32,491 nucleotides of DNA from Vulcanimicrobiota bacterium (lineage in GTDB: Bacteria > Vulcanimicrobiota > Vulcanimicrobiia > Vulcanimicrobiales > Vulcanimicrobiaceae), in assembly GCA_028287525.1 (NCBI GenBank), contig JAQBPM010000266.1:1-32491 (forward strand). Direction: 5' to 3'. The notes beneath the pieces were generated by a model, which saw nothing but the letters and a program-made list of their open reading frames with translations, was not told the DNA's origin and did no database searches. Of this stretch, positions 1-8,037 are shown one piece after another. Made by a program: the position numbers and the translations under genes. Position 1 is the stretch's first letter. Each line of letters starts with the position of its first letter.

Positions 1-1808
1 TCGACATCAACGGCAGCGGCGCGCCGGTCGGCGTTCTGGTGCGCGCCGGCACGCTCGATCGCTCGCCGAGCGCGCGTCCCGCGCTGACGGTGACGGCGGA
101 CCGGCAAATTCGTTTCGATCCTTATCAGTTCGCGGGATCGGTCGACTTCGGCGTCGTGCATGTGCCGGTGACGTCCGTCAACACGTGGCCGCCCGAGGCA
201 GGAGCAACGGTGCTCACGCGCGCCTACGGCGTGCCGCCGCCGGCGCCGGCCGTCTCGGTGCTGGAACTCGTGCCGTTCGCGTCCGCCGGCGGAAGCGCGC
301 AGCGGTACCGCGTCGCATCGGTGACGCAAGGCGGTCCGTTCCCGGGCGGCTCCGCGCTGCGGCTCGCGTACGGTCCGTCCGCGCAAGGGTTCGGCGCGCT
401 CCCCGACGTCGGCGACGTCGTCACGCTGTCGTACGATACGAACCCGCCGCTGGCATCGGTCGCGATCGCGATCGGCGGCGGACCAATGCTGCTGCGCGGC
501 GGCGTCCCGGTCGACGATCCCGCGTCCCCGAACTACGCGGAGCGCGATCGCCGCATCCCCGCCGCGGCCGTCGCGCGCTTTGCGAGCGGAACGCTCGGCC
601 TGATCGTCGTCGACGGGCGGCATCCGGCGACGTCGATCGGCGTCAATCGCGCCGAGCTGATCGCGCTGCTGCAGGCGCTCGGCGCGACCGACGCGATGCT
701 GTTCGACAGCGGTGGTTCGGCGACGCTCGTCGCACGCGTCCTCGGCGACGCGGCGCCGAGCGTCGTCAACGAGCCTTCGGACGGCGTCGAGCGCGCCGTC
801 GCCGACGGATTGTTCGTGTACAGCGACGCTGCGGTCGGTCCGCCGTCGCGGTTGGTGGTTCGGCCCGAACGGATCGTGGCCGTCGCGGGCGCGCACTTGG
901 CGCTGCGCTCGCGGACGGTCGATGCGAACGGCCACGGTCTCGGCGATGCGGCGGGACCCTGGCGCCTCGACGCCGCACCGGACGTGGCAGCGATCGGCGC
1001 CGACGACGTGCTGCACGTCGGGACGCGCAGCGGAACGTACCTGCTGCACGTCGCGCGCGGCGGAATCTCATCCGATCTTCCACTCGAGATCGTCGGCCGC
1101 GTGGCGCGTCTGGCGATCGGGCCGGCGCGCGCCGGCGTCGAACCGCACGGCAGCGTCGCGCTGAAGGTCGACGCCTTCGACGCGCGCGATCGTCCCGTCG
1201 CGGTTGCCGGCACGGCGCGCTGGAGCGCGACCGGCGCGACGATCGACGAACGCGGGCGGCTGACCGCGGGCGACCGCGATGCGGTCGTCACCGTCGCGGC
1301 CGGCGGCGCCGTTGCGAGCGCGACGATACCGGTTGGCCACCACGACGTTCCGCTCGTACTGGTCGATGCCGCACATCAGCCCGGATGGACGCTCGCGACC
1401 GTGCCGGCCAACGGCGGCGGCGCCGTCGGCATCGACGGCGGACGGCTCACCATCAACTACGATTTCACGAGCGGCGTTCGGGCGGCATACGCGGTGGCAG
1501 CCGGCGATCTTCCGCTCGGCGACGCGAGCGCGCTGTCGTGCGCGATCGACGCCGACGGGACGGGCGCCGCGCTGCGCGCGACGCTGTCCGATCGCTACGG
1601 CGATCGCGCGACGATCACGTTCGCGCGCGCGCTCGACTTCCGCGCGACGCGCCGCTTGAGCGCCGCGGTTCCGCGTTCGCTCGCGCCGCCGGTCGCGCTG
1701 CACGCATTCTACGCGGTCGGCACGCTCGCGAACCCGCCGGTGACGGCGGCCGGTTCAGTCGGCGTGCACGACTGCACGACGACGGTTCCGGGGACTCAAA
1801 CGCCTTGA
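1..1808 (+). CDS. Phosphodiester glycosidase family protein (NAGPA domain) with Ig-like domains, 5' partial
   Basis: The reading frame is open from base 3 of the window, so the start lies upstream; the GTG at 39 is internal. The first part (to about base 820) matches the NAGPA/DUF2233 fold, which cleaves sugar-phosphodiester bonds: the segment around bases 598-735 reads LIVVDGRH, then GVNRAELIALLQALGATDAM, then FDSGGSATLV, the usual end of that domain, with DSGGS in place of the commoner DGGGS. Bases about 840-1330 encode two Ig-like/BIG2-type repeats (the second holds ARWSATGATIDERGRLTAG), and the last 450 bases a beta-rich C-terminal domain of unknown type. This looks like an exported enzyme acting on envelope or extracellular glycans; a signal peptide would be outside the window. 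Its 3' end overlaps the convergent membrane-protein gene by 54 bp. Domain call is firm, substrate unknown. Confidence 0.85.
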   Translation, partial: DINGSGAPVGVLVRAGTLDRSPSARPALTVTADRQIRFDPYQFAGSVDFGVVHVPVTSVNTWPPEAGATVLTRAYGVPPPAPAVSVLELVPFASAGGSAQRYRVASVTQGGPFPGGSALRLAYGPSAQGFGALPDVGDVVTLSYDTNPPLASVAIAIGGGPMLLRGGVPVDDPASPNYAERDRRIPAAAVARFASGTLGLIVVDGRHPATSIGVNRAELIALLQALGATDAMLFDSGGSATLVARVLGDAAPSVVNEPSDGVERAVADGLFVYSDAAVGPPSRLVVRPERIVAVAGAHLALRSRTVDANGHGLGDAAGPWRLDAAPDVAAIGADDVLHVGTRSGTYLLHVARGGISSDLPLEIVGRVARLAIGPARAGVEPHGSVALKVDAFDARDRPVAVAGTARWSATGATIDERGRLTAGDRDAVVTVAAGGAVASATIPVGHHDVPLVLVDAAHQPGWTLATVPANGGGAVGIDGGRLTINYDFTSGVRAAYAVAAGDLPLGDASALSCAIDADGTGAALRATLSDRYGDRATITFARALDFRATRRLSAAVPRSLAPPVALHAFYAVGTLANPPVTAAGSVGVHDCTTTVPGTQTP

Positions 1809-2723
1809 GGCTGCGGCGCTCCAGCCGATTCCGGCGACGAACAGCGCGACGCCGGCCACCAGCGCCCACGCCGGCGGCGCGGCCGCGATCGCAAGGGCGG
1901 GATACGTTCCAAGCGTCGCGCGCACGCGCACGCCGGCGATCGTGACGTCTTTGCCGGACGGCGCGAAGGTGATGCCGAGCTGTGCGCCGCGGTCGTCGGC
2001 GGCGTAGAGGATCACCGCCGGGTGCGTCTTGTCGTCGATTGCCCGCGGAAACGCGGCCAAGTCGCGCGGCGTGAAGTACAGCGCGCGGAACACGCGGTGC
2101 AGCGCCGGCGTCGCGAACGTGTCGTACGGCACGTCGAACTCGCCGATGCGCTGCTGCTGGCGGAACAGCAGGACCGGCGAGAGGAACGACGCGCTCGTCG
2201 GCTGCGTGATGGTCAGGTGCGCGCCGCGTTCGTCCCACGCTTCGAGGTAGGCGGCCGGACGCGGCTCGAGGTACAGCAGCGATTCGCCGAGCGGGCGTCC
2301 GCGCGCGCCGACCTCGAGTGCCGCACCATCGCGCCGGCGCAGCGTGACCGCCGCGTCGCCGCGAGCGACCGCGGCCGCATCCGCCGGTGCGAAGAACGCC
2401 GCGGCGCCGAGCGCCGGGATCGGCGCGACCGTCCCCGGCGTGCCGACCACGCTGGCGGTATCCGGGCCCAGCAAGCCGGCCGCGAGGCCGGCGCCGATCA
2501 CCACGCCCGCGCCCGCCAACGCGACGAGCAGCCGCTTCCCCACGACGCCGTCGTCGCCGCGGCGAACGCCGTTCGCATAGGCGAGCAGCACCGCGAACGC
2601 GATCGCCAGCGCGAGCGCGTACTGCCAGGTGTGGTAGAGCGGCGTGCGCGGCGCGAAGTCCTGAGCGAGCACGAGTCCGATCGCGATCGCGCCGACGGCA
2701 AGCGCCGCGATGCGTGAGTTCAC
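1755..2723 (-). CDS. Membrane protein with a large soluble domain, next to TlpA-like thioredoxin
   Basis: 322 aa from a GTG start whose GTGA overlaps the stop of the upstream thioredoxin gene, so the two are translationally coupled. Hydrophobic segments lie at about residues 5-21, 33-50 and 64-84, followed by a soluble domain of about 190 residues and one more membrane segment near residue 285-300, with an Arg-rich tail. The soluble part has no motif I recognise. Pairing with a TlpA/ResA-type thioredoxin suggests a role in cytochrome c maturation or another extracytoplasmic redox process, and the layout (three N-terminal helices, large exported domain, C-terminal helix) is loosely reminiscent of ResB, but I see no sequence proof. 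The frame stays open far upstream because of the GC bias; the coupled GTG is preferred. Confidence 0.7.
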   Translation of the reverse strand: MNSRIAALAVGAIAIGLVLAQDFAPRTPLYHTWQYALALAIAFAVLLAYANGVRRGDDGVVGKRLLVALAGAGVVIGAGLAAGLLGPDTASVVGTPGTVAPIPALGAAAFFAPADAAAVARGDAAVTLRRRDGAALEVGARGRPLGESLLYLEPRPAAYLEAWDERGAHLTITQPTSASFLSPVLLFRQQQRIGEFDVPYDTFATPALHRVFRALYFTPRDLAAFPRAIDDKTHPAVILYAADDRGAQLGITFAPSGKDVTIAGVRVRATLGTYPALAIAAAPPAWALVAGVALFVAGIGWSAAASRRLSPRNRRRAVVHAD

Positions 2724-3256
2724 CGTGAGGCCCGGCGCGGCGCGAGCGGTGCGAGTGCCGGCGCGACCGCCACGCGCATCTGTTCCAACGTCATCGCGCC
2801 GTCGATGCCGCGCACGACGCGGCCGTCGCGTCCGACGATGACCGTGGTGGGCAAGCCGACGCCTTGGTACGTGCGGCCGTACTGCTGGCTCTCGTCGACG
2901 AGAATCGGAAACGTCACGCCTCGCTCGCTGGCGAACGCCGCGGCGACCGACGAGGCTTCGCCCTGGTCGACGCCGAGCACGACCACGCGGCCGGCGTATG
3001 CGCGCGCGAACGCTTGGAGCGCCGGCATCTCCTCGCGGCACGGCGGACACCACGTCGCCCACAGGTTCATCAGCACGACCTCGCCGCGATGCGCGGCGAG
3101 CGAATCGACGCGGCCGTCGGTGCGGCGCACGTCGAACGACTGGGCCGGTGCGCCTGCGAGCGTGCTCGGCCCACCGCCGGCGGCGGACTTCGGGTCGGGC
3201 GCCGAGTAGCATCCGGCGAGGAGCACGACCAACGCGATGACGAGAGACCTCCGCAC
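2720..3256 (-). CDS. TlpA/ResA-like thioredoxin-fold lipoprotein
   Basis: 178 aa. The GTG start at 3256 is preceded by AAGGGG at a 7-nt distance and gives a clean lipoprotein signal: VRRSLVIALVVLLAGC, with Cys16 as the lipidated residue. The thioredoxin fold follows: NLWATWCPPCREEMPAL with the redox pair Cys70/Cys73 in WCPPC, and the cis-proline loop GVGLPTTVIV. Known relatives reduce disulfides outside the cytoplasmic membrane, for example keeping apocytochrome c thiols reduced. It precedes and overlaps the membrane-protein gene by 4 bp. A longer open frame exists upstream but would run through the divergent hydrolase gene and bury the signal peptide, so I reject it. Confidence 0.9.
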   Translation of the reverse strand: MRRSLVIALVVLLAGCYSAPDPKSAAGGGPSTLAGAPAQSFDVRRTDGRVDSLAAHRGEVVLMNLWATWCPPCREEMPALQAFARAYAGRVVVLGVDQGEASSVAAAFASERGVTFPILVDESQQYGRTYQGVGLPTTVIVGRDGRVVRGIDGAMTLEQMRVAVAPALAPLAPRRASR

Positions 3257-4124
3257 GCGAAGCCCCTTCGGGGTGAAACGGACCGCTCCGCCCGCCTGGC
3301 GCGCGACGACGGTGGGCGCCGCGGGCGTGCAGCTTGCCGTCTTCGAAGCCGGCAGCACCTCGCCCGGCGCTCCGGCCGTCGTGCTCCTGCACGGCCTCGG
3401 GCACTGGAGCGAAGCAGCGTGGAGCAAGCTCGTCCTGCAGCTCGATCCGTCCTGCCGCTACGTCGCGTTCGATTTGCCCGGTTTCGGCGCGAGCGAAAAG
3501 CCCGACGCCCGCTACGATCTGCCGTTTTTCACCGCGACGTTCGATGCGGCCGTCGCGGCGCTCGGGCTCGACGATTTCGCGCTCATCGGTCATTCGCTCG
3601 GCGGGTGCATCGCCGCGCATTACGCCGGCACGTATCCCGGCCGCGTACGCCGGCTTGCCCTGCTCGCGCCGGCCGGCTTCGCCCACCCGGCCCGCTATCT
3701 CGTCTACGCGCTGGCCGGCGGGTGGGCGCGCTGGGCGTTCACCCGGCGCCCCTCGCGCCGGTTCGTGACCGGCATGCTGCGGCGCAGCGTCGCCGATCCC
3801 ACAACGCTCGACCCCGAGGCAATCGAACGCACCTTCGAACTCTCGCAGGACGTTCGTGTTCGCCGCGCGTTCGCCGGGGTGTACGCCGGCTCGATCGCGG
3901 CATTCGCCAACCGGAACGAGGTCAACGCGGGATTCCGCCGCTACGCGGGTCCCGTGTTCTGCGCCTGGGGCGCGCACGACCGCTTCATCCGCGTCGCGGC
4001 GCTGCGCGAGGTCGTGCGCGTGTATCCCCACGCGCACACGCTCGTGCTCGAGCGCAGCGGGCACTTGGGCATGGTCGAACAGCCCGAAGAGCTCGGCACC
4101 GCCCTGCGAGCATTCCTGGCCTGA
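3237..4124 (+). CDS. Alpha/beta-fold hydrolase
   Basis: 295 aa from the ATG at 3237. The oxyanion-hole region is LLHGLGHW (51-57), the nucleophile elbow is GHSLGG with Ser120, the acid is Asp248 (AHDRF) and the catalytic His is His276 (RSGHLGMVEQPEEL), so the triad is complete and in the usual order. There is no signal peptide; it should be a cytosolic serine hydrolase (esterase, lipase-like or C-C bond hydrolase), with the substrate not readable from sequence. The start overlaps the divergent thioredoxin start by 20 bp; an in-frame GTG at 3273 would remove the overlap but lacks a Shine-Dalgarno, while 3237 has GAGGAG about 13 nt upstream. The start is therefore uncertain by 12 codons. Confidence 0.88.
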   Translation: MTRDLRTRSPFGVKRTAPPAWRATTVGAAGVQLAVFEAGSTSPGAPAVVLLHGLGHWSEAAWSKLVLQLDPSCRYVAFDLPGFGASEKPDARYDLPFFTATFDAAVAALGLDDFALIGHSLGGCIAAHYAGTYPGRVRRLALLAPAGFAHPARYLVYALAGGWARWAFTRRPSRRFVTGMLRRSVADPTTLDPEAIERTFELSQDVRVRRAFAGVYAGSIAAFANRNEVNAGFRRYAGPVFCAWGAHDRFIRVAALREVVRVYPHAHTLVLERSGHLGMVEQPEELGTALRAFLA

Positions 4125-4143
4125 CGTGTCGAAGGACGCGCCG

Positions 4144-4722
4144 GTGCAGTACCGTTCATTGTTCGCGGTCGCGGCGGCATGTGCGCTCCTCGGCGCCGCG
4201 CCGCATGGCCCGAAACCCGTTGACGTCGCGATCGAAACGAGCGCCGGAACAATCGTCGTGCGCGTGGAGACGGCGAAGGCGCCGCTGACCAGCGCCAACT
4301 TTCTGCGCTACGTCGATGCGCACAAATACGACGGATCGTCGTTCTATCGGACCGTGCGCCCGGTGTTCGGTCAACCGATACCCCACATTCAGGTGATTCA
4401 GGGCGGTCTCGAGCAGACGCCGGGCGCGAAACCGTTCGCACCGATTCCGGTGGAAACGACGAAGCGAACGGGGCTGCACAACGTCGAAGGAACGCTCGCG
4501 ATGGCGCGCACCAGCGAGCCGAATTCGGCGACGGCGGAGTTCTTCATCAACGCCGCCGACGATCGCTGGCTCGACAGCGACCGGTTCGCCGATCACGAAG
4601 GGTACGCGGTGTTCGCCAAAGTGATCCGCGGCCGCGACGTCGCCGCGAAGATCCACTCCGCGCCGGCGAACGGCGAGACGCTCACCCCGCCGGTCCGGAT
4701 CCTGCGCATGCGCCGCGTGTAG
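4144..4722 (+). CDS. Cyclophilin-type peptidyl-prolyl cis-trans isomerase, exported
   Basis: 192 aa from GTG 4144, chosen because AAGGA sits 7 nt upstream and the product begins with a signal peptide (VQYRSLFAVAAACALLGAAP). An alternative GTG at 4126 adds six residues. Cyclophilin landmarks are in order: YDGSSFYRTV (62-71, with the catalytic-type Arg69), IQVIQGG (82-88), GTLAMAR (116-122), SATAEFFIN (128-136) and YAVFAKVIRG (144-153). Cyclophilins speed prolyl bond isomerisation during folding; this one should act outside the cytoplasmic membrane. It follows the hydrolase gene closely and may be cotranscribed with it. Confidence 0.93.
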   Translation: MQYRSLFAVAAACALLGAAPHGPKPVDVAIETSAGTIVVRVETAKAPLTSANFLRYVDAHKYDGSSFYRTVRPVFGQPIPHIQVIQGGLEQTPGAKPFAPIPVETTKRTGLHNVEGTLAMARTSEPNSATAEFFINAADDRWLDSDRFADHEGYAVFAKVIRGRDVAAKIHSAPANGETLTPPVRILRMRRV

Positions 4723-4727
4723 CAGGC

Positions 4728-5003
4728 CTACCAGTCTCCCATCCGTTCTTCGTCGACCTCACCCTCGAAGACGATCGTTCCCGGCGCGAGGATCGCCGAG
4801 ACGACCGGTAAGCCGTCGTAGCGCATGTCGCGGCGGTGCGCGTCGTCGGACGAGCGTTCCATCAGCGCGGCGAAACGGCCGAGCACGTCGGGCGCGCACA
4901 GCACCCGCTCGGGCGCGACGTTGTAGAGTCGGCGAAAACCCGCCAATGCCCGCTCGAATGCGGCTTCGTCGAATGCGGTACCGAGCGTCACGGTCCATCG
5001 CAC
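4728..5003 (-). CDS. Small hypothetical protein, 91 aa
   Basis: 91 aa from a GTG start. No signal peptide or membrane segment. The N-terminal half looks helical (DEAAFERALAGFRRLYNV), followed by RVLCAPDVLGRFAALMER and an acidic C-terminus ending GEVDEERMGDW. I do not recognise the family. It lies convergent to the cyclophilin gene (5 bp between stops) and divergent from folD with only 43 bp between starts, so any folD promoter must be very close to or within its 5' end. Called as a gene because frame, codon bias and tight packing agree, not from homology. Confidence 0.6.
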   Translation of the reverse strand: MRWTVTLGTAFDEAAFERALAGFRRLYNVAPERVLCAPDVLGRFAALMERSSDDAHRRDMRYDGLPVVSAILAPGTIVFEGEVDEERMGDW

Positions 5004-5046
5004 GCGTTCCAGGGCTCGCGTCCTACCCGAACGAACGGGCCGGTCG

Positions 5047-5907
5047 ATGCCGGCTCACATACTGGATGGACGCGCGCTCGCGGCGGAATTGCGCGGCGAA
5101 GTCGCGGCGCGGGCCGCGCGCTTGCGCGAGCGCGGGATCGTTCCCCGGCTGATCGTCGCGATCGTCGGCGAGGATGAAGCCAGCCACGCGTACGTTCGCA
5201 GCATCGAGCGCGTCGGAGCGAAGGTGGGCGTCGACGTAGGCGTCGAGGCGCTGGACGCCGGCGTCGGCGAGGAAGAGCTTCGCGCCCGGCTGCGCGCGCT
5301 CGGCGACGATCCGCTGGTTCACGGTGTGATCCTGCAACAGCCGCTCCCCGTGCACCTGGGCATTCGCCAGATCGCCGAAGCCCTGCCGCCGCACAAAGAC
5401 GTCGACGGCGGCAACCCGGTCAACCTGGGCCGGCTCGCGTTCGCCAGCGGCACCGAGTTTGTCCCGGCGACGCCGCTCGCGGTGATGCTGCTGCTGGAGC
5501 GCAGCAGCCGGTGGCCATTGACCGGCGTCCGGTGCTGCGTGATCGGCCGCTCGAACGTCGTCGGGCTTCCAGTCTCGCTGCTGCTGATGGCGCGCAACGC
5601 CACGGTCACGGTCGTCCACCGCGAGACGCGCGATCTCGCGCACCACACGCGCGACGCCGAGGTGATCGTCACCGCGACCGGCGTGCCGGGTCTCGTGCGC
5701 GCGGAGATGGTCGCGCCAGGCGCGACGGTGATCGACGTCGGCACGACGTTCGTCGACGGCAAGCTCGCCGGCGACGTCGCCTACGACGAGGTCTCCGCCC
5801 TCGCCGGCGAGATCACGCCCGTTCCGGGCGGCGTCGGGCCGGTCACCAACGTCGCGCTCCTGCGCAACGTCGTGCTCGCCGCGGAACGCCTTTCGGCCTC
5901 GGCGTAA
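5047..5907 (+). CDS. folD: FolD-family methylenetetrahydrofolate dehydrogenase (cyclohydrolase lysine missing)
   Basis: 286 aa, the usual FolD length. The family oxidises 5,10-methylene-THF with NADP+ and hydrolyses the methenyl product to 10-formyl-THF. Recognisable blocks: HAYVRSIERVGAKVG (47-61), HGVILQQPLPVHL (92-104, with the conserved Gln97), KDVDGGNPVNLGRL (117-130, Asp120), PATPLAVMLLLE, the Rossmann segment VIGRSNVVGLPVS (165-177) and ITPVPGGVGPVTN near the end. The odd point: in E. coli the Tyr50-x3-Lys54 motif (human Tyr52/Lys56) carries the catalytic lysine; here the Tyr is kept (Tyr49) but the lysine position is Ile53, and the next lysine of the motif is Arg55. In studied enzymes, losing that lysine abolishes cyclohydrolase but not necessarily dehydrogenase activity. 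Confidence 0.93.
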   Translation: MPAHILDGRALAAELRGEVAARAARLRERGIVPRLIVAIVGEDEASHAYVRSIERVGAKVGVDVGVEALDAGVGEEELRARLRALGDDPLVHGVILQQPLPVHLGIRQIAEALPPHKDVDGGNPVNLGRLAFASGTEFVPATPLAVMLLLERSSRWPLTGVRCCVIGRSNVVGLPVSLLLMARNATVTVVHRETRDLAHHTRDAEVIVTATGVPGLVRAEMVAPGATVIDVGTTFVDGKLAGDVAYDEVSALAGEITPVPGGVGPVTNVALLRNVVLAAERLSASA

Positions 5908-5908
5908 G

Positions 5909-6643
5909 CTAGTTCTGCGAGAAGTGCTTGCCGAAGAAGCGCTCTTGGTGCGCGCGGGACTCGCCGCCCGGCGCGTCGTCGCGGACGACGTCGTGCTGGG
6001 CCTTCTTGCGCTGCAGCAGCGAACGCATCTGCGGCAGGAGCCGGCGTAAGAAGCCGAGTTCGGCGCCGAGGCGCGCTTCCGCGGTGCGCAGCTCCAGCAG
6101 CCGCTGCTTGAGGTTGTCGGCGACCTGCAGCGCGTCGCCGACGACGTAGCTGGCGTCGACGGGGTCGTGCGGCACGTCGACGTCGTGCGCGGTCCCCGAA
6201 AACGCCACCAGCAGGCGAACGTATTCGCGGAATTCGCCGAGCACGCGATGGGTCAGCTCGCAGGCCCGTTCGTCGTCGTCCTCGACCTGCTCGTCGTCGA
6301 TGAATTCGACTTGTGCGAGGAGATACGGATCGCGGCTGACGATGCGCTCGATGCGAAAGCGGCGCTTTCCCGTCGTGCTGATGTAGTAGCGCCCCGCCGG
6401 CAGCGGGGTGACCTCCGAGATCTCCGCCGTCGTACCGACGTCGTGCGGCATCACGTCAGGATCGCCGGCTTCAGCACCGTCGCGGATCAAGACGACGCCG
6501 AATGCCTCGTGTGCATCGAGGCATTCGGCGATCATCGTGCGATAGCGTTCTTCGAAGACGTGGAGGTTGAGCACCGCGCCGGGAAACAGCACGGTGTTGA
6601 GCGGGAAGAGCCGGAGCACTCCCGTTTCGGCCACGTCAGGCAC
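5909..6643 (-). CDS. LON peptidase substrate-binding (N-terminal) domain protein
   Basis: 244 aa from GTG 6643, starting 3 nt after the superoxide dismutase stop, so the two are one operon. The N-terminal ~200 residues match the free-standing Lon N-terminal (PUA-like plus helical) domain: LFPLNTVLFPGAVLNLHVFEERYR, followed by FGVVLIRDG, GTTAEISEV and GKRRFRIERI. There is no ATPase or Ser-Lys protease domain, so it is not Lon itself; proteins of this kind are thought to bind substrates or modulate proteolysis, but their role is poorly known. The C-terminus is a helical, charged tail (RRLLPQMRSLLQRKKAQ). It converges with folD, one base between the stops. Confidence 0.9.
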   Translation of the reverse strand: MPDVAETGVLRLFPLNTVLFPGAVLNLHVFEERYRTMIAECLDAHEAFGVVLIRDGAEAGDPDVMPHDVGTTAEISEVTPLPAGRYYISTTGKRRFRIERIVSRDPYLLAQVEFIDDEQVEDDDERACELTHRVLGEFREYVRLLVAFSGTAHDVDVPHDPVDASYVVGDALQVADNLKQRLLELRTAEARLGAELGFLRRLLPQMRSLLQRKKAQHDVVRDDAPGGESRAHQERFFGKHFSQN

Positions 6644-6646
6644 CCA

Positions 6647-7273
6647 TCAGACGGTGCGCCCGGCTTTCGCGGCGGTGAGGCGCTCGTTGATCACGTTCCA
6701 ATCGATGTTGGCGAAAAACGCCTCGATGTATTTCGGACGCTCGGCCGGCTTGTAGTCGAGCAGGAAGGCGTGCTCCCACGCGTCCATGACGACCAGCGGC
6801 ACGAAGCCCGCGACGTTGCCGTCTTCGTGCAGCGTGATCCAATGGTTGGAGATGCGCCCGGTGTGGGGATCGAAGTACGCGATCGCCCAGCCGACGCCGC
6901 GCATGCCGCCGACCGCCGAGAACTCCTTCTTCCAGGTGTCGAAGTCGCCGTACGTTCCCGCGACCGCGTCTTTGATTGCGGCCGCCGGCTCTCCGCCGGC
7001 ATTTTTGGTCATGTTTCCGAAATAATATTCATGCAGGACCATCCCGTTGTACTCGAAGCCGAGCCGGCGGGTCAGTTCTGCAAAGCCCGGATTGGCGCCG
7101 GCGGCCTTGCCCTCGGCGATGAGTCCGGCGATCTGCTCGTTGAGCAGGTTGGTGTTTTTGACATAGCCCTCGTAGAGGCCGAAGTGGACCTGCAAGGTAT
7201 TGTCAGAAATTCCTTGGAGTCCGGCGAGATCGAACTTCTTCGGCGTATACGATTGTTGGGCGAGCGTTGCCAA
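6647..7273 (-). CDS. Superoxide dismutase, Fe/Mn family
   Basis: 208 aa. It starts at TTG 7273, supported by a strong TAGGAGG six nt upstream. It converts superoxide to oxygen and hydrogen peroxide in the cytoplasm. The four metal ligands are present: His30 (QVHFGLYEGYVKN), His81 (VLHEYYFGN), Asp164 and His168 (VVMDAWEHAF). The usual Gln that orders the metal-bound water is not seen; His149 (ITLHEDGN) is the nearest candidate, pointing to a His-type subgroup of the family, so Fe versus Mn use cannot be assigned. First gene of a two-gene operon with the LON-domain gene; the 83 bp to the divergent methyltransferase start must hold both promoters. Confidence 0.94.
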   Translation of the reverse strand: MATLAQQSYTPKKFDLAGLQGISDNTLQVHFGLYEGYVKNTNLLNEQIAGLIAEGKAAGANPGFAELTRRLGFEYNGMVLHEYYFGNMTKNAGGEPAAAIKDAVAGTYGDFDTWKKEFSAVGGMRGVGWAIAYFDPHTGRISNHWITLHEDGNVAGFVPLVVMDAWEHAFLLDYKPAERPKYIEAFFANIDWNVINERLTAAKAGRTV

Positions 7274-7356
7274 CGGAAGCCTCCTACGGTTTCATTCTGG
7301 AAGAGCCAATGCTTCGACGACGCGCATGATGCCCCCGTCCCTCGGATGACACCCTG

Positions 7357-8037
7357 ATGACACGCGACAGGCAGGTTCCCGCTTGCGATGGGCGGCAAAC
7401 ATCGCCCATCGTGCGCGATCTGGCCTACCTCACGCGGCTCCACCGCGAGCCGTCGCCGCTGCTCCTGGAACTGGAACAGCACGGCCTCCGCGAAGGGATT
7501 CCTATCGTCGACCGGGCGGCTGGGCGCTTCCTCTCCGTCCTGGTGCACTGCATGCAGGCGAACCGGATCCTGGAGCTCGGCACCGCCTACGGCTACTCGA
7601 CGCTCTGGATGGCGATGGCGCTGCCGCCGGCCGGCCGGATCTGGACGATCGACCCGGACATGGAGCGGACCGCGATCGCGTCGAGCTACTTCCGCCGGGC
7701 GGGGGTCGAAGACCGCATCGAGATCATCAACCATTCGGCGCTCGAGGTGCTCGACTGGTTTCCGCAGCGCAACCTCGACATCGTCTTCATCGACGCCGTG
7801 AAGACGGAGTACGAAGCGTATTTGGAACTCGTCGTCCCGATGCTCAAACGCTCGGGGATCGTGGTCGTGGACAACCTGCTGTGGCACGGTGAGGCCGCCG
7901 AGCCGCCGCGCAGCACCGACAGCCCGGACGTCAAGGCGATCCGCGCGTTCAACAAGGCTTTCTTGAACCATCCGGATTTGGACGCGACCATCGTGCCGAT
8001 CGGTGACGGGATCGGCATCGGTGCACGCGTCGACTGA
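7357..8037 (+). CDS. Class I SAM-dependent O-methyltransferase (COMT-like)
   Basis: 226 aa. SAM-binding motif I is ILELGTAYGYST (71-82), with the acidic residue after strand 2 in WTIDPD (Asp99). The divalent-metal ligands of the catechol/caffeoyl-CoA O-methyltransferase family align as Asp146 (VFIDAVKTEY), Asp172 and Asn173 (VVVDNLLWHG). It should methylate hydroxyls of small catechol-like or acyl molecules; the substrate is unknown. First gene of a three-gene operon with a flavin reductase and a metallo-beta-lactamase-fold protein; the downstream gene begins inside its 3' end. Confidence 0.92.
   Translation: MTRDRQVPACDGRQTSPIVRDLAYLTRLHREPSPLLLELEQHGLREGIPIVDRAAGRFLSVLVHCMQANRILELGTAYGYSTLWMAMALPPAGRIWTIDPDMERTAIASSYFRRAGVEDRIEIINHSALEVLDWFPQRNLDIVFIDAVKTEYEAYLELVVPMLKRSGIVVVDNLLWHGEAAEPPRSTDSPDVKAIRAFNKAFLNHPDLDATIVPIGDGIGIGARVD

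Noticed and set aside
1755-4298. One 847-residue protein spanning the membrane protein, thioredoxin and hydrolase region on the minus strand
   Set aside because: Only the last 322 codons look like protein; the rest is antisense to the hydrolase and out of frame with the thioredoxin gene.
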